A DNA stretch of 64,000 bases from Rhodoferax sp. (GTDB lineage: Bacteria; Pseudomonadota; Gammaproteobacteria; Burkholderiales; Burkholderiaceae_C). Location of the stretch: contig NZ_JAUYQD010000018.1 in NCBI RefSeq assembly GCF_030697375.1, positions 62,001-126,000 on the forward strand, written 5' to 3'. Below are positions 9,570-17,979 of this stretch, piece by piece; positions within the stretch are counted from its first letter, which is position 1, and every line of letters starts with the position of its first letter. The notes below the pieces were generated by a model that saw nothing but the letters and a program-made list of their open reading frames with translations, searched no databases and was not told the DNA's origin. A program made the position numbers and the translations under genes.

Positions 9570-10346
9570 ATGTTCAAAACCCTTCGCATTTTCGTTCTGC
9601 TGTCCATTCTGGCCATCGTGGCCGCAGGCAGCTGGCGCACGCAGACGAACTCGGTTCAGTGGAAATACACCCTGCCCGTGAATGTGTACCCCATCAACGG
9701 TGATGGCAGCGCCGCCGCAGAGGCTTATTTGCGTACTGTGTCGCTGGACGACTTCAAGCCGATAGAGGCCTTTATGCTGGCGCAGGCCAGCCGCTATGGC
9801 CGCGACGCCAAGGCCTCCATCGAAGTTCGGCTGGGCCAGCCCATCCCTGCCTTGCCCCCTGCGCCCCCGGTGCATGGCGGTGTATTGGAGGTGGTGGTCT
9901 GGAGCCTGAAAATGCGCTGGTGGGCCTACCGCCACGGAGAGACGGTCGGACCGGGCCCGCAGGTCAAACTGTATTTGCTGTATTTCGACCCGGCCCAAAC
10001 CCAGCGGCTGGACCACTCCACCGCCTTGCAAAAAGGCCTGGTGGGGCGGGTCAAGGTGTTCGCCTCGGCGGCCATGGCCAGACAAAACAACATCGTCATT
10101 GCCCATGAGTTTCTGCACACCCTGGGCGCCACCGACAAGTACGATTTTGCGAACAACCAACCCGTTTTTCCAGACGGCTACGCAGAGCCCCTACGTGCAC
10201 CGCTTTTGCCCCAGGTATTCGCCGAGGTCATGGCGGGCCGCACGCCCCTGACAGACACCGAGGCCGAGCTACCAGCCAGCCTGAACCGGGTGGTGATCGG
10301 AGAAAAAACCGCCCGGGAGATCAACTGGTTGCCAGCGACCCCGTGA
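9570..10346 (+). CDS. Putative membrane-anchored metzincin-like metalloprotease
   Basis: A 258-residue protein of no family I can name. Residues 1-22 form a hydrophobic signal anchor or signal peptide (MFKTLRIFVLLSILAIVAAG). The central region contains IAHEFLHTLGATDKYD (about residues 180-195). This fits the metzincin pattern HExxHxxGxxD, with an aspartate as third zinc ligand as known in snapalysin-type enzymes, and a glutamate as catalytic base. That suggests a zinc peptidase acting outside the cytoplasmic membrane. The 3' end overlaps the convergent kinase gene by 26 bp. The call is motif-based; substrate and maturation are unknown. Confidence 0.55.
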   Translation: MFKTLRIFVLLSILAIVAAGSWRTQTNSVQWKYTLPVNVYPINGDGSAAAEAYLRTVSLDDFKPIEAFMLAQASRYGRDAKASIEVRLGQPIPALPPAPPVHGGVLEVVVWSLKMRWWAYRHGETVGPGPQVKLYLLYFDPAQTQRLDHSTALQKGLVGRVKVFASAAMARQNNIVIAHEFLHTLGATDKYDFANNQPVFPDGYAEPLRAPLLPQVFAEVMAGRTPLTDTEAELPASLNRVVIGEKTAREINWLPATP

Positions 10347-10980
10347 TGGGGGTGGTTTCGTCCCAAGGCACCCACAAATCCGCCAGGTGCCGGTTTGCTG
10401 CGATGCGTAGCGTATTGGGCTCGTCAGTGTGTGCCATCCAGGTCAGGGCCTGCTCGCGGCTGCGGCCAAAGCGCATGTGGCGCGCCAGCAGGCGTTCGCG
10501 GCGCACGGTGTCGTCCACATCCAGGTACCAGACTTCATCGAGCACACCGCGCACCTCGGCCCAGCCGCCGTCCTCCAGCAGCAGGTAGTTGCCTTCGGTG
10601 AGGATGAGCGGCGTGTGGGCCTCAATGGCGATGGCACCGGCAACCCCCTCTTCCAAGGCACGCCGGTAGTCGGGGGCATAGATGGTGGGTCCATCGGCCT
10701 GGGCCCGGATGCGTCGCAGCAGATGTGCATAGCCAAAGGCATCAAAGGTATCGGGCGCACCTTTACGTTCGGCCCGGCCCAGGCGCGCCAGTTCGGTGTT
10801 GGCCAAGTGAAACCCATCCATGGGCACCACCTGCGCGGCAGGTGCCAAGGCGGTGGCCAGTGCCTGGGCAAAGCTGGACTTGCCCGCGCCTGGGGGCGCA
10901 ACAATGCCCAGCAGCTTGCGCTGGCCCGACGCAATCCACCGGGCTGCACGCTCCCGGCAATGGGCTGGCACGGTCATCAT
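10321..10980 (-). CDS. P-loop nucleoside/sugar kinase of the fructose locus (FrcK-like)
   Basis: A 219-residue kinase of the uridine kinase/PanK-like P-loop group. It has the Walker [34 protein letters not shown], a YAPDYRR substrate segment, LILTEGNYLLLEDGGW (Walker B-like) and VWYLDVDDTVRRERLLARHM. Genes of this class accompany fructose ABC transporters (frcBCAK of Sinorhizobium meliloti), where the phosphorylated substrate is not well defined. The ATG at 10980 overlaps the stop of the PfkB kinase gene as ATGA, so the two kinases are translated together. A role in sugar phosphorylation is inferred from context. Confidence 0.75.
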   Translation of the reverse strand: MMTVPAHCRERAARWIASGQRKLLGIVAPPGAGKSSFAQALATALAPAAQVVPMDGFHLANTELARLGRAERKGAPDTFDAFGYAHLLRRIRAQADGPTIYAPDYRRALEEGVAGAIAIEAHTPLILTEGNYLLLEDGGWAEVRGVLDEVWYLDVDDTVRRERLLARHMRFGRSREQALTWMAHTDEPNTLRIAANRHLADLWVPWDETTPITGSLATS

Positions 10981-11957
10981 GCGAAGGCCACGGTGGATAA
11001 CGCCAAGCGGTCTTTGACCTCGCTGCGCAACGGCGGCACGCAGCCTTGGCGCATGACGCAAATGCTGGCGCTGGCGATGGCATTGCCCAAGAGGGCGTGG
11101 GCCTGGGCTGGCAGTACTTGCGCAGTGCCGCAGTCGGGGGCCATGCCCATTTCCAGCATGGCCACCACCAAGCCCGCCAAAAAGCAGTCCCCCGCCCCCA
11201 CCGTGTCCGCTACGGGGATGGCCGCCGTTTCCCGGGCGTGGAAGGTTTGGCCACTGCGGGTGAGCAAAGTCGCGCCTTCGCCGCCGCGGGTCAGGGCCAG
11301 AAAATGCGCGCGGCTGTGCTGCAAGAGATGCCGGGCGCGCTCGGTGGCATCGGCCCCGGGCAGGTACAGGCACTCCAGGTCTTCGTCGCTGGCTTTGATG
11401 ACATCGGCCAGCTGCAAGGCCTTCAGTACATGGGCGCGGTATTGCTCCAGGTCGGGCATGACCGAGGGGCGCAGGTTGGCATCCACCACCACAGTGCGCC
11501 CGGCTTGGCGCTGGCTGACCAACCAGGGCAGGTAGGTGTCGGCATCGTCGGGCGAGAGCGCCAAGGCACCGGTGCAGACCACCGACAAGGTAGCGGAGCC
11601 GGCACAGGCCTCGGTCATGGCCTGGGCCGTGGTGGCGCGGTCGGCCACCCCCTCGCGGTAAAAGGAATAGTCTGGGTGGCCTGCGGCATCCACCCCCACC
11701 ACCGCCAAAGAGGTGACCTGTTGCACCGCGTCTGGCAGGGCCAGGTGTACACCGTCTGCGGCCAAGCCTGCGGCCAATTGGCGGCCAAAGCGGTCACGCG
11801 ACAGGGGGTTGAGGTACAGGGTCTGTACCCCCTGGCGGGCCAAGGCGCGGGTCAGGTTGTACACCGCGCCGCCCAGGCAGGGCTGGAGTCGGCCATCGTC
11901 ATTGCGGATCAGGTCGATCAGGGCCTCGCCAGCAGTGGCGACTTGTAAGTTCATCAT
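10977..11957 (-). CDS. PfkB-family carbohydrate kinase (probable fructokinase)
   Basis: A 326-residue ribokinase/PfkB-family enzyme. It has the N-terminal GEALIDLIRND and GGAVYNLTRALARQG motifs, the DANLRPS segment, and the C-terminal anion-hole motif DTVGAGDCFLAGLV whose Asp is the catalytic base. In this locus the likely reaction is ATP-dependent phosphorylation of fructose taken up by the adjacent ABC transporter. It is transcribed divergently from the binding-protein gene; GGAG lies eight bases upstream of the first ATG. The operator-like inverted repeat at 11988-12008 lies in the shared promoter region. The exact sugar is inferred. Confidence 0.85.
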   Translation of the reverse strand: MMNLQVATAGEALIDLIRNDDGRLQPCLGGAVYNLTRALARQGVQTLYLNPLSRDRFGRQLAAGLAADGVHLALPDAVQQVTSLAVVGVDAAGHPDYSFYREGVADRATTAQAMTEACAGSATLSVVCTGALALSPDDADTYLPWLVSQRQAGRTVVVDANLRPSVMPDLEQYRAHVLKALQLADVIKASDEDLECLYLPGADATERARHLLQHSRAHFLALTRGGEGATLLTRSGQTFHARETAAIPVADTVGAGDCFLAGLVVAMLEMGMAPDCGTAQVLPAQAHALLGNAIASASICVMRQGCVPPLRSEVKDRLALSTVAFA

Positions 11958-11987
11958 TTATTTTGCTCCATATTAGGGTTTTCCATA

Positions 11988-12028
11988 ACTAAATTCACTT
12001 GATTTAGTAAGTGCATGGCGACTATAGT
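11988..12028. promoter_or_regulatory. Promoter with overlapping operator of the fructose locus
   Basis: A perfect inverted repeat, ACTAAAT-N7-ATTTAGT, occupies 11988-12008. A promoter for the rightward genes is visible: -35 TTGATT at 11999-12004, an 18-bp spacer, and -10 TATAGT at 12023-12028. The right half of the inverted repeat overlaps the -35, a typical repressor position. The same element with one mismatch occurs upstream of the paralogous binding-protein operon near 21282-21302. The ROK regulator encoded at 15452 is the obvious candidate ligand-responsive repressor, but that is inference. Confidence 0.65.
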
Positions 12029-12117
12029 CCACCTGCGCTGCAACGTAAAGCGTAAATTTCCAAGGGCACAGCGCCCTTTTAGCAAAAACTGTTTTCCACA
12101 CTTTGAGGAATGCTCCC

Positions 12118-13107
12118 ATGAAAAAAGTCACCACTACACTGATGTTGTCCGCTTTGGCGCTTGCGACCTCCAGCGCTTTCGCGGCCGACGAGATCGTGAT
12201 TGGTCTGATCACCAAAACCGAGACCAATCCTTTCTTCGTGAAGATGAAAGAAGGTGCGGAAGCCGAAGCTAAAAAACTGGGCGCCAAACTGCTGACCGCC
12301 GCCGGAAAAATTGACGGCGACACGGGTGGCCAGATCACCGCGCTGGAAAACATGGCCGCCGCCGGCGCCAAGACCATTTTGATCACCGCCAGCGGTGATG
12401 CGATCATCCCCACCGTGAAAAAATTGCAAGCCAAGGGTGTGCAAGTGATTGCGCTGGACAGCCCGTTTGACGGCGCGGACGCCCTGTTCGCCACCGACAA
12501 CTACAAGGCCGGTGTGTTGATTGGCCAGTACGCCAAAGCGGCCATGGGTGGCAAGCCCGCCAAGATCGCCACGCTGGACTTGTTCCCCGGCCACCCCGTG
12601 GGCGCGCAACGCCACAACGGTTTCATGAAGGGTTTTGGCCTGCCAGCCGCCGATGCCAAATCGAACGAGTTGTCTTCCGATGCAGCCGTCGTGTGTATGG
12701 CTGACAGCTACGGCGACCCGGCCAAAGGCCAGACCGCCATGGAAAACTGCCTGCAAAAAAATCCCGATATCAATGTGGTCTACACCATCAATGAACCCGC
12801 CGCCGCCGGTGCGTTCAATGCCTTGAAAAAGGCGGGCAAAGAAAAAGGCGTGACCATTTTGTCGGTGGACGGCGGTTGCCAAGGTATCAAGGACACGGCC
12901 GCGGGCATCATCAACGCCACATCACAACAGTACCCACTGAAGATGGCTGCTTTGGGTGTGGCGGCTGGTGTCAGCTACGCCAAAGGCGGCAAAAAATCGT
13001 CGGGCTACACCGACACCGGCGTGACCTTGATCTCGGCCAAGGCCATCAAGGGCGTGGACAGCAAAGACACCAAAGCCGGTCTGGACCTGTGCTGGGGCAC
13101 CAAGTAA
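12118..13107 (+). CDS. Fructose-type ABC transporter periplasmic binding protein
   Basis: A 329-residue periplasmic binding protein of the RbsB/FrcB group. The start at 12118 is chosen because GAGGAATG precedes it and the signal peptide begins there (MKKVTTTLMLSALALATSSA, cleaved near AFA-ADE). The mature protein has IGLITKTETNPFFVKMKEGA, LITASGDAIIP, VIALDSPFDGADALFATDN, a FPGHPVGAQRHNGFMKGF segment and LSVDGGCQGI, all typical of sugar-binding type 1 folds. It delivers the sugar to the permease and ATPase encoded just downstream. It has long identical stretches with the protein at 20159-21142. Fructose specificity is inferred from the PfkB kinase and FrcK-like neighbour. Confidence 0.88.
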   Translation: MKKVTTTLMLSALALATSSAFAADEIVIGLITKTETNPFFVKMKEGAEAEAKKLGAKLLTAAGKIDGDTGGQITALENMAAAGAKTILITASGDAIIPTVKKLQAKGVQVIALDSPFDGADALFATDNYKAGVLIGQYAKAAMGGKPAKIATLDLFPGHPVGAQRHNGFMKGFGLPAADAKSNELSSDAAVVCMADSYGDPAKGQTAMENCLQKNPDINVVYTINEPAAAGAFNALKKAGKEKGVTILSVDGGCQGIKDTAAGIINATSQQYPLKMAALGVAAGVSYAKGGKKSSGYTDTGVTLISAKAIKGVDSKDTKAGLDLCWGTK

Positions 13108-13147
13108 GTCATCAAGCACGTCATCAAGCCCTGAGGGCTTGAGATGG

Positions 13148-13173
13148 GGCGCACCGGTGTGCGCCTCTTTTTT
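13148..13173 (+). terminator. Intercistronic Rho-independent terminator or attenuator
   Basis: GGCGCAC-CGGT-GTGCGCC followed by TCTTTTTT, between the binding-protein and permease genes. A smaller hairpin (AAGCCC-TGA-GGGCTT) precedes it. Partial termination here would keep the binding protein in excess over membrane components, a common arrangement in ABC sugar operons. Confidence 0.75.
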
Positions 13174-13195
13174 CACCCATTTTGAGGTTTCTACT

Positions 13196-14170
13196 GTGAA
13201 ATCATCTACACGCAACATCCCCTGGGGGGCACTCGGCCCGTGGTTGGCCTTGTTGGCGACTTGCCTCTTTTTTGCCACCCAGACCGAGCGCTTTTTAACC
13301 GCCCAAAACCTTTCGCTGGTACTGCAGCAAGTCATGGTTGTGGGTGTCTTGGCCATCGGCCAGACCCTGATCATTCTGACTGCCGGCATTGATTTGTCCT
13401 GCGGCATGGTCATGGCACTGGGCGGTGTGGTGATGACCAAATTCGCCGTGAACTACGGCATGGACCCTTACCTGGCCATTCTGTGCGGCCTGGCGGTCAC
13501 CACCGGGTTTGGGCTGATCAACGGACTGCTGGTGACCCGCGTCAAGTTACCCCCCTTCATCGTGACCTTGGGCACCCTGAACATTGCGTTTGCCATTACC
13601 CAGATTTATTCCAAGGCACAAATCATTCCCAACCTGCCACCGGAGCTGACCTTTCTGGGCAACACCTTCGTGATCGGCAACAGCATGGGCTTCAACGCCA
13701 CCGAAGTGAGTTTGGGCACCATCACCATGCTGGTCTTGTACGTGCTGGCGTGGCGCGTCCTGCGCGACACCGCGCCCGGGCGCCACCTGTACGCCGTGGG
13801 CAATGCACCCGAGGCGGCACGCCTCACGGGCATCCGCGTTGACCGTGTGCTGATCATGGTCTACGCCTTGGCCGGCCTGTTCTACGGCATCGCCGCCCTC
13901 TTGTCCGTGGCGCGCACCGGCGTGGGCGACCCGAATGCGGGCCAGACGGAAAACCTGGACGCCATCACGGCCGTGGTTCTGGGCGGCACCAGCCTGTTTG
14001 GCGGACGCGGCATTATTTTGGGCTCCCTGGTGGGCGCGGTGATTGTTGGCGTGTTTCGCAATGGCCTGACCTTGATGGGCGTGGCCTCGGTGTACCAAAC
14101 CTTGATCACCGGTATTTTGGTTATTTTGGCGGTGGCTGCCGACCAGATGTCCCGCAAAGGAGCGCGTTGA
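13196..14170 (+). CDS. Fructose-type ABC transporter permease
   Basis: A 324-residue integral membrane protein of the RbsC/FrcC family (BPD_transp_2) with about eight to ten hydrophobic segments. The GTG at 13196 has GAGG eleven bases upstream. Characteristic segments are GQTLIILTAGIDLSCGMVMALGG, VKLPPFIVTLGTLNIAFAI, GRHLYAVGNAPEAARLTGI, and AVVLGGTSLFGGRGIILGSLVGA. The ARLTGI region is the cytoplasmic loop that docks the ATPase. It forms the membrane channel for the sugar bound by the upstream periplasmic protein. Its stop overlaps the ATPase start (TGATG). Confidence 0.9.
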   Translation: MKSSTRNIPWGALGPWLALLATCLFFATQTERFLTAQNLSLVLQQVMVVGVLAIGQTLIILTAGIDLSCGMVMALGGVVMTKFAVNYGMDPYLAILCGLAVTTGFGLINGLLVTRVKLPPFIVTLGTLNIAFAITQIYSKAQIIPNLPPELTFLGNTFVIGNSMGFNATEVSLGTITMLVLYVLAWRVLRDTAPGRHLYAVGNAPEAARLTGIRVDRVLIMVYALAGLFYGIAALLSVARTGVGDPNAGQTENLDAITAVVLGGTSLFGGRGIILGSLVGAVIVGVFRNGLTLMGVASVYQTLITGILVILAVAADQMSRKGAR

Positions 14171-14979
14171 TGACTGCACAAGAAATGAACACCCCGTCCG
14201 CGCCTCTGGTCATGCAGGCCAAGGGCATCGTGAAACGGTACGGGCAGGTGACCGCCCTGGATGGCACCGACTTTGAACTGCGCGCCGGGGAAATCCTGGC
14301 CGTGATTGGCGACAACGGTGCCGGCAAATCGTCCCTGATCAAAGCCCTGTCGGGCGCGACGATTCCCGACGAAGGCGAGTTGTTGCTGGACGGCCAACCG
14401 GTGCGCTTCAAATCCCCCATTGACGCACGGCGCAAAGGCATAGAGACGGTGTACCAGGACCTAGCGGTGGCACCGGCCATGACCATTGCCGAAAACCTCT
14501 TCCTGGGGCGCGAGCTCCTGAAACCCGGCCCCCTGGGCCAACTGTTTCGCCTCTTGGACAAAAAGAGAATGCTGGAGCAGGCCGTGACCCGCATGGCGGA
14601 GCTGAAGGTGGGCATCCGCTCCATGACACAGGCGGTGGAAACCCTGTCGGGCGGCCAGCGCCAGTGCGTGGCCGTGGCGCGCGCGGCTGCCTTTGCCCAG
14701 CACGTGGTGATTTTGGACGAGCCCACGGCCGCGCTGGGCGTGAAAGAGGGCAATATGGTGCTGGAATTGATACGCCGGGTGCGGGACAAAGGCCTGCCCG
14801 TCATTTTGATCAGCCACAACATGCCACATGTCTTCGAGATTGCCGACCGCATCCATATCCAGCGCCTGGGGCGCCGTGCGGCCGTGGTCAATCCCAAAAC
14901 CATCAGCATGAGCGATACGGTGGCGGTCATGACTGGCGCCAAGACCGTGGACGAGCTGCCTGACGACGCCCATGCCTGA
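14170..14979 (+). CDS. Fructose-type ABC transporter ATP-binding protein
   Basis: A 269-residue ABC ATPase with one nucleotide-binding domain, in contrast to the fused double-domain RbsA/XylG subunits (about 500 residues); FrcA-type transporters have the single form. Motifs seen: Walker A GDNGAGKSSLIKALSG, Q-loop YQDLAVAPAMTIAENLFLGRE, signature LSGGQRQCVAVARA, Walker B VVILDEPTAALG and switch His in LISHNMPHVFEIADR. It overlaps the permease stop by one base (TGATG), implying translational coupling. Likely works as a homodimer energising sugar import. Confidence 0.9.
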   Translation: MTAQEMNTPSAPLVMQAKGIVKRYGQVTALDGTDFELRAGEILAVIGDNGAGKSSLIKALSGATIPDEGELLLDGQPVRFKSPIDARRKGIETVYQDLAVAPAMTIAENLFLGRELLKPGPLGQLFRLLDKKRMLEQAVTRMAELKVGIRSMTQAVETLSGGQRQCVAVARAAAFAQHVVILDEPTAALGVKEGNMVLELIRRVRDKGLPVILISHNMPHVFEIADRIHIQRLGRRAAVVNPKTISMSDTVAVMTGAKTVDELPDDAHA

Positions 14980-15002
14980 GAACCCAGCCGGATAAAAAAA
15001 AT

Positions 15003-15455
15003 ATGCTCAAAGGTATCAATCCCCTACTGACACCGGACCTGCTCAAGATCCTTATGGAGATGGGGCACGACGACGCACTGGTCTTGGCCGATGCCAACTT
15101 CACCGCCATGAGCATTGCGGCCGGCAAGCCGGTGCTGCGCCTGCCCGGCGTTTCCATGGTCCATGCGGTGCGGGCGGTGACGTCGGTGCTGCCGCTGGCG
15201 GCCGATGTGGACCATCCGGTGGCCTTCATGCAGGTCAGCGGCAGCGCCGACGCGTACCGCTCGGAAGTCCAGCGCGAGGTGCTGGAGATGGTGGCCCCCG
15301 ACCTGTTACCGGGTCAGAGCGCCGAGGCGGTGGAGCGTTTTGCGTTTTACGCGCGTGCACGCGCCGCCTACGCCATCGTGCTGACCGGGGAACGCCAGCC
15401 GTTTGCCAATTTTATTTTGCGCAAAGGTGTCATCGGCGAAAATCTCCGTCCATGA
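15003..15455 (+). CDS. RbsD/FucU-family sugar mutarotase-like protein
   Basis: A 150-residue protein with the FucU/RbsD signature MLKGINPLLTPDLLKILMEMGHDDALVLADANF. Family members catalyse anomer or pyranose-furanose interconversion of sugars such as fucose and ribose. A role here in presenting the right anomeric form of the imported sugar to the kinase fits the locus. Catalytic His of the MGH motif is present. It sits between the transporter ATPase and the ROK regulator, and its stop overlaps the next start as ATGA. Confidence 0.85.
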   Translation: MLKGINPLLTPDLLKILMEMGHDDALVLADANFTAMSIAAGKPVLRLPGVSMVHAVRAVTSVLPLAADVDHPVAFMQVSGSADAYRSEVQREVLEMVAPDLLPGQSAEAVERFAFYARARAAYAIVLTGERQPFANFILRKGVIGENLRP

Positions 15456-16675
15456 CACCCCACAGAACAATTCAAACAAGCGACTCTCCCAAACTCCTGC
15501 GCCCGCGTGGCTCCAACCACGTGGGTATGCGCGCCTTCAATGAACGGGTGGTGTTGCAAACCATTCGGCTCAATGACAGCTTGCCCAAGGCTGACGTGGC
15601 CCGCCTCACCGGGTTGACAGCCCAAACCATCGGTCTGATCACCACGCGGCTGGAAGAAGACGAGCTCCTCATCCGGCACGACCGGGTGCGTGGGCGCATC
15701 GGCCAGCCTTCGGTGCCGCTGGCGCTCAACCCGGACGGCGCTTTTTCCATGGGCATCAAAATTGGTCGGCGCAGCGCCGACTTGCTTTTGGTGGACTTCA
15801 CCGGCCAGGTGCGCCAACGCCAAACCATGGAATACGCATTCCCGGACGCCAACACACTCCTGCCCGCCATCGGGGAGCACATGGCCAGCATGCGCCAGCG
15901 GCTCGGGCCCCTGAGCACCCGCCTGGTCGGGGTTGGTGTGGCCGCACCGTTCCAGCTGGGGGGCTGGCACAAGATGCTGGGCTTGTCGGACACCCAGTCG
16001 GACAGTTGGAACCAACTTGATCTGGGCGCACAGGTGCAAACCATGACCGACGTGCCTGTCACCTTTGCCAAAGACACCGCAGCCGCCTGTGTGGCAGAGT
16101 TGGTGACCGGACGCGGACGGGACCTGAAAAGCTTTTTGTACCTGTTTGTTGACACCTTTGTAGGGGGGGGGTTGGTCTTCAATTCACACTTGCATGTAGG
16201 CCTGCATGGCAACGCTGGTGCCGTGGCATCGCTGCCCTCTGGGGTGGTGACAGGTGCCCTGCCCCCCGATCAACTGGTTACCCAAGCGTCATTGTGGGAG
16301 CTGGAGCAACGCTTCAAAGCCTGTGGGCTGGACCCCAGCGCGGCCTACGATGAGCGCGCGCTGCAAGCACCGTTTGAAGTGGAAACCCAGGCTTGGATCA
16401 GCCTGGCCGCCAACGCGCTGGCGCACTGCGTGGTGAGTGGCACCGCATTCCTGGACATCGGTTCGGTGGTGATTGACGGCTCATTTTCCCGTGCCTTGCT
16501 CGGCGCGGTGATTGAACGCACCAACGATTCGCTGAAACACTACAACTGGGAGGGGCTGTGGCCCGCCACCGTCGTGGCCGGCAGCGCAGGCTCCGATGCC
16601 CGAGCCCTGGGCGGGGCATTGCTCCCCCTGCATGCCAACTTCGCACCCGACCAAAATTTGTTCCTAAAAATCTGA
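15452..16675 (+). CDS. ROK-family transcriptional regulator
   Basis: A 407-residue regulator. Residues about 25-90 form a winged helix (FNERVVLQTIRLNDSLPKADVARLTGLTAQTIGLITTRLEEDELL), followed by a ROK sugar-kinase-like sensor domain (GIKIGRRSADLLLVDFTGQ, GVGVAAPF, VTFAKDTAAACVAELVTG, LFVDTFVGGGLVF). The usual ROK zinc-binding CxCGxxGCxE motif is absent; the equivalent stretch is GNAGAVASLPSG. It is the last gene of the sugar operon and probably senses the imported sugar or its phosphate. The inverted repeats at 11988 and 21282 are plausible targets. Convergent with the histidine kinase gene at 16699. Confidence 0.85.
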   Translation: MTPHRTIQTSDSPKLLRPRGSNHVGMRAFNERVVLQTIRLNDSLPKADVARLTGLTAQTIGLITTRLEEDELLIRHDRVRGRIGQPSVPLALNPDGAFSMGIKIGRRSADLLLVDFTGQVRQRQTMEYAFPDANTLLPAIGEHMASMRQRLGPLSTRLVGVGVAAPFQLGGWHKMLGLSDTQSDSWNQLDLGAQVQTMTDVPVTFAKDTAAACVAELVTGRGRDLKSFLYLFVDTFVGGGLVFNSHLHVGLHGNAGAVASLPSGVVTGALPPDQLVTQASLWELEQRFKACGLDPSAAYDERALQAPFEVETQAWISLAANALAHCVVSGTAFLDIGSVVIDGSFSRALLGAVIERTNDSLKHYNWEGLWPATVVAGSAGSDARALGGALLPLHANFAPDQNLFLKI

Positions 16676-16698
16676 GCTTGTTTCAGGGGCGTGCACGT

Positions 16699-17946
16699 TC
16701 AAACCGGGGCGGACAATGGGAGCCGGATACTGACTTGCACCCCCTGGTCCACTTGGCTGGCCAAATGGACCTCTCCACCCAGAATACCGGTCACCACGTT
16801 GTACACCATGCTCATGCCCAGGCCCACCCCACCGCGCCCCAGCCGCGTGGTGAAAAATGGGTCAAACACATGGGGCAAATCCGCCTCCGGTATGCCCACC
16901 CCGTCATCGCTGAAGCTCAGTTCCACCAGCGATTCGCCCAGGCGGCGGGTGTGCAACTGCATCCCCCCCGTGGAGCGGCCTTCAAAGGCATGCGTCAAGG
17001 CATTGCTCACCAGGTTGGTGAGCACCTGGCTGAGCGGGCCCGGGTAGCTGTCGAGTTCAATGTCAGGCGCCAGGTCCAGGTTGAGGGTATAGGGCGTGTT
17101 CTTGTACAGGGGCCCCAGCATGCCCACCACATCTTCCAACACTTGCTGAAGGCTGAAGCAGCGGCGCTGGTTGCTCGCTTGGTCCACGGAAATTTGCTTG
17201 AACCGGGTCACCAGGTCGCTGGCGGTACCCAGCGCACGCAGCAACATCTCTTCGCCATCGTTCACTTCGTTCAGGTACTGCTCCAATAACGTGCGGGTCA
17301 ACACGCCCTGGGCGATGGTTTGCAACAACTCCTGCGTTCGAAAACGCAAAGTGCTGGCCACCGTGACACCGACACCCAGGGGCGTATTCAACTTGTGCGC
17401 GACGCCCGCCACCAAGCGGCCCAATGCCGCCAGTTTCTCGGATTGCACCAATTGCTCGCGCGCCGCGATCAATTGGGCGTTGAGCAGGGCCAATTCTTCA
17501 TTGCGCCGTTCCAACTCTTGTTCGTGCAATTTGTGCAAGGTGATATCGCGGGACAAACCCACAATGCCGGTGACGCTCCGATGCACATCAAGCAAGGGAA
17601 CCTTGGAGGTTGAAAACCACCGCTGCGTGCCGTCCAGGTTGCTATTGCTCTCTTCATGGTCGTTCAAGGGCTGGCCGGTCTGGATCACTTCCAGCTCACT
17701 GGCACGGATGTGGTGGCAGTTTTCAGCGGGAAAGAGGTCGAAATCTGACTTGCCTATCAGTTGCTCAGGAAACTCAAGACCAAAGGCCTGCAGCAAATTT
17801 TTGTTGGCAATCAAGTAACGGCCATCCACATCCTTCACATAAATGTGATTCGGAATGGTGTCAATCACCTGTTGCAGCATATTGCGCTCTTCAACAAGCT
17901 TCGCATTCAGCAACAGCAGGTCATCCACTGTCGGCGTCGATTGCAT
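16699..17946 (-). CDS. PAS-domain sensor histidine kinase (soluble)
   Basis: A 415-residue soluble kinase. A PAS domain occupies about residues 22-140 (IDTIPNHIYVKDVDGRYLIANKNLLQAFG, GIVGLSRDIT), then a coiled coil, a HisKA-like region and a HATPase domain (LTNLVSNALTHAFEG, DDGVGIPE, FDPFFTTRLGRGGVGLGMSM). The phosphoacceptor box reads VAHKLNTPLG: the His is present but the following Glu, conserved in the two paralogous kinases of this window (VTHELSTPLG, VSHELNTPIG), is Lys. That Glu usually supports kinase or phosphatase chemistry, so activity may be altered. Last gene of a four-gene operon with a chemoreceptor; no response regulator is adjacent. Confidence 0.85.
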   Translation of the reverse strand: MQSTPTVDDLLLLNAKLVEERNMLQQVIDTIPNHIYVKDVDGRYLIANKNLLQAFGLEFPEQLIGKSDFDLFPAENCHHIRASELEVIQTGQPLNDHEESNSNLDGTQRWFSTSKVPLLDVHRSVTGIVGLSRDITLHKLHEQELERRNEELALLNAQLIAAREQLVQSEKLAALGRLVAGVAHKLNTPLGVGVTVASTLRFRTQELLQTIAQGVLTRTLLEQYLNEVNDGEEMLLRALGTASDLVTRFKQISVDQASNQRRCFSLQQVLEDVVGMLGPLYKNTPYTLNLDLAPDIELDSYPGPLSQVLTNLVSNALTHAFEGRSTGGMQLHTRRLGESLVELSFSDDGVGIPEADLPHVFDPFFTTRLGRGGVGLGMSMVYNVVTGILGGEVHLASQVDQGVQVSIRLPLSAPV

Positions 17947-17979
17947 TGGACTTTTCCTTCGGTTACGCCCACTTCACCG

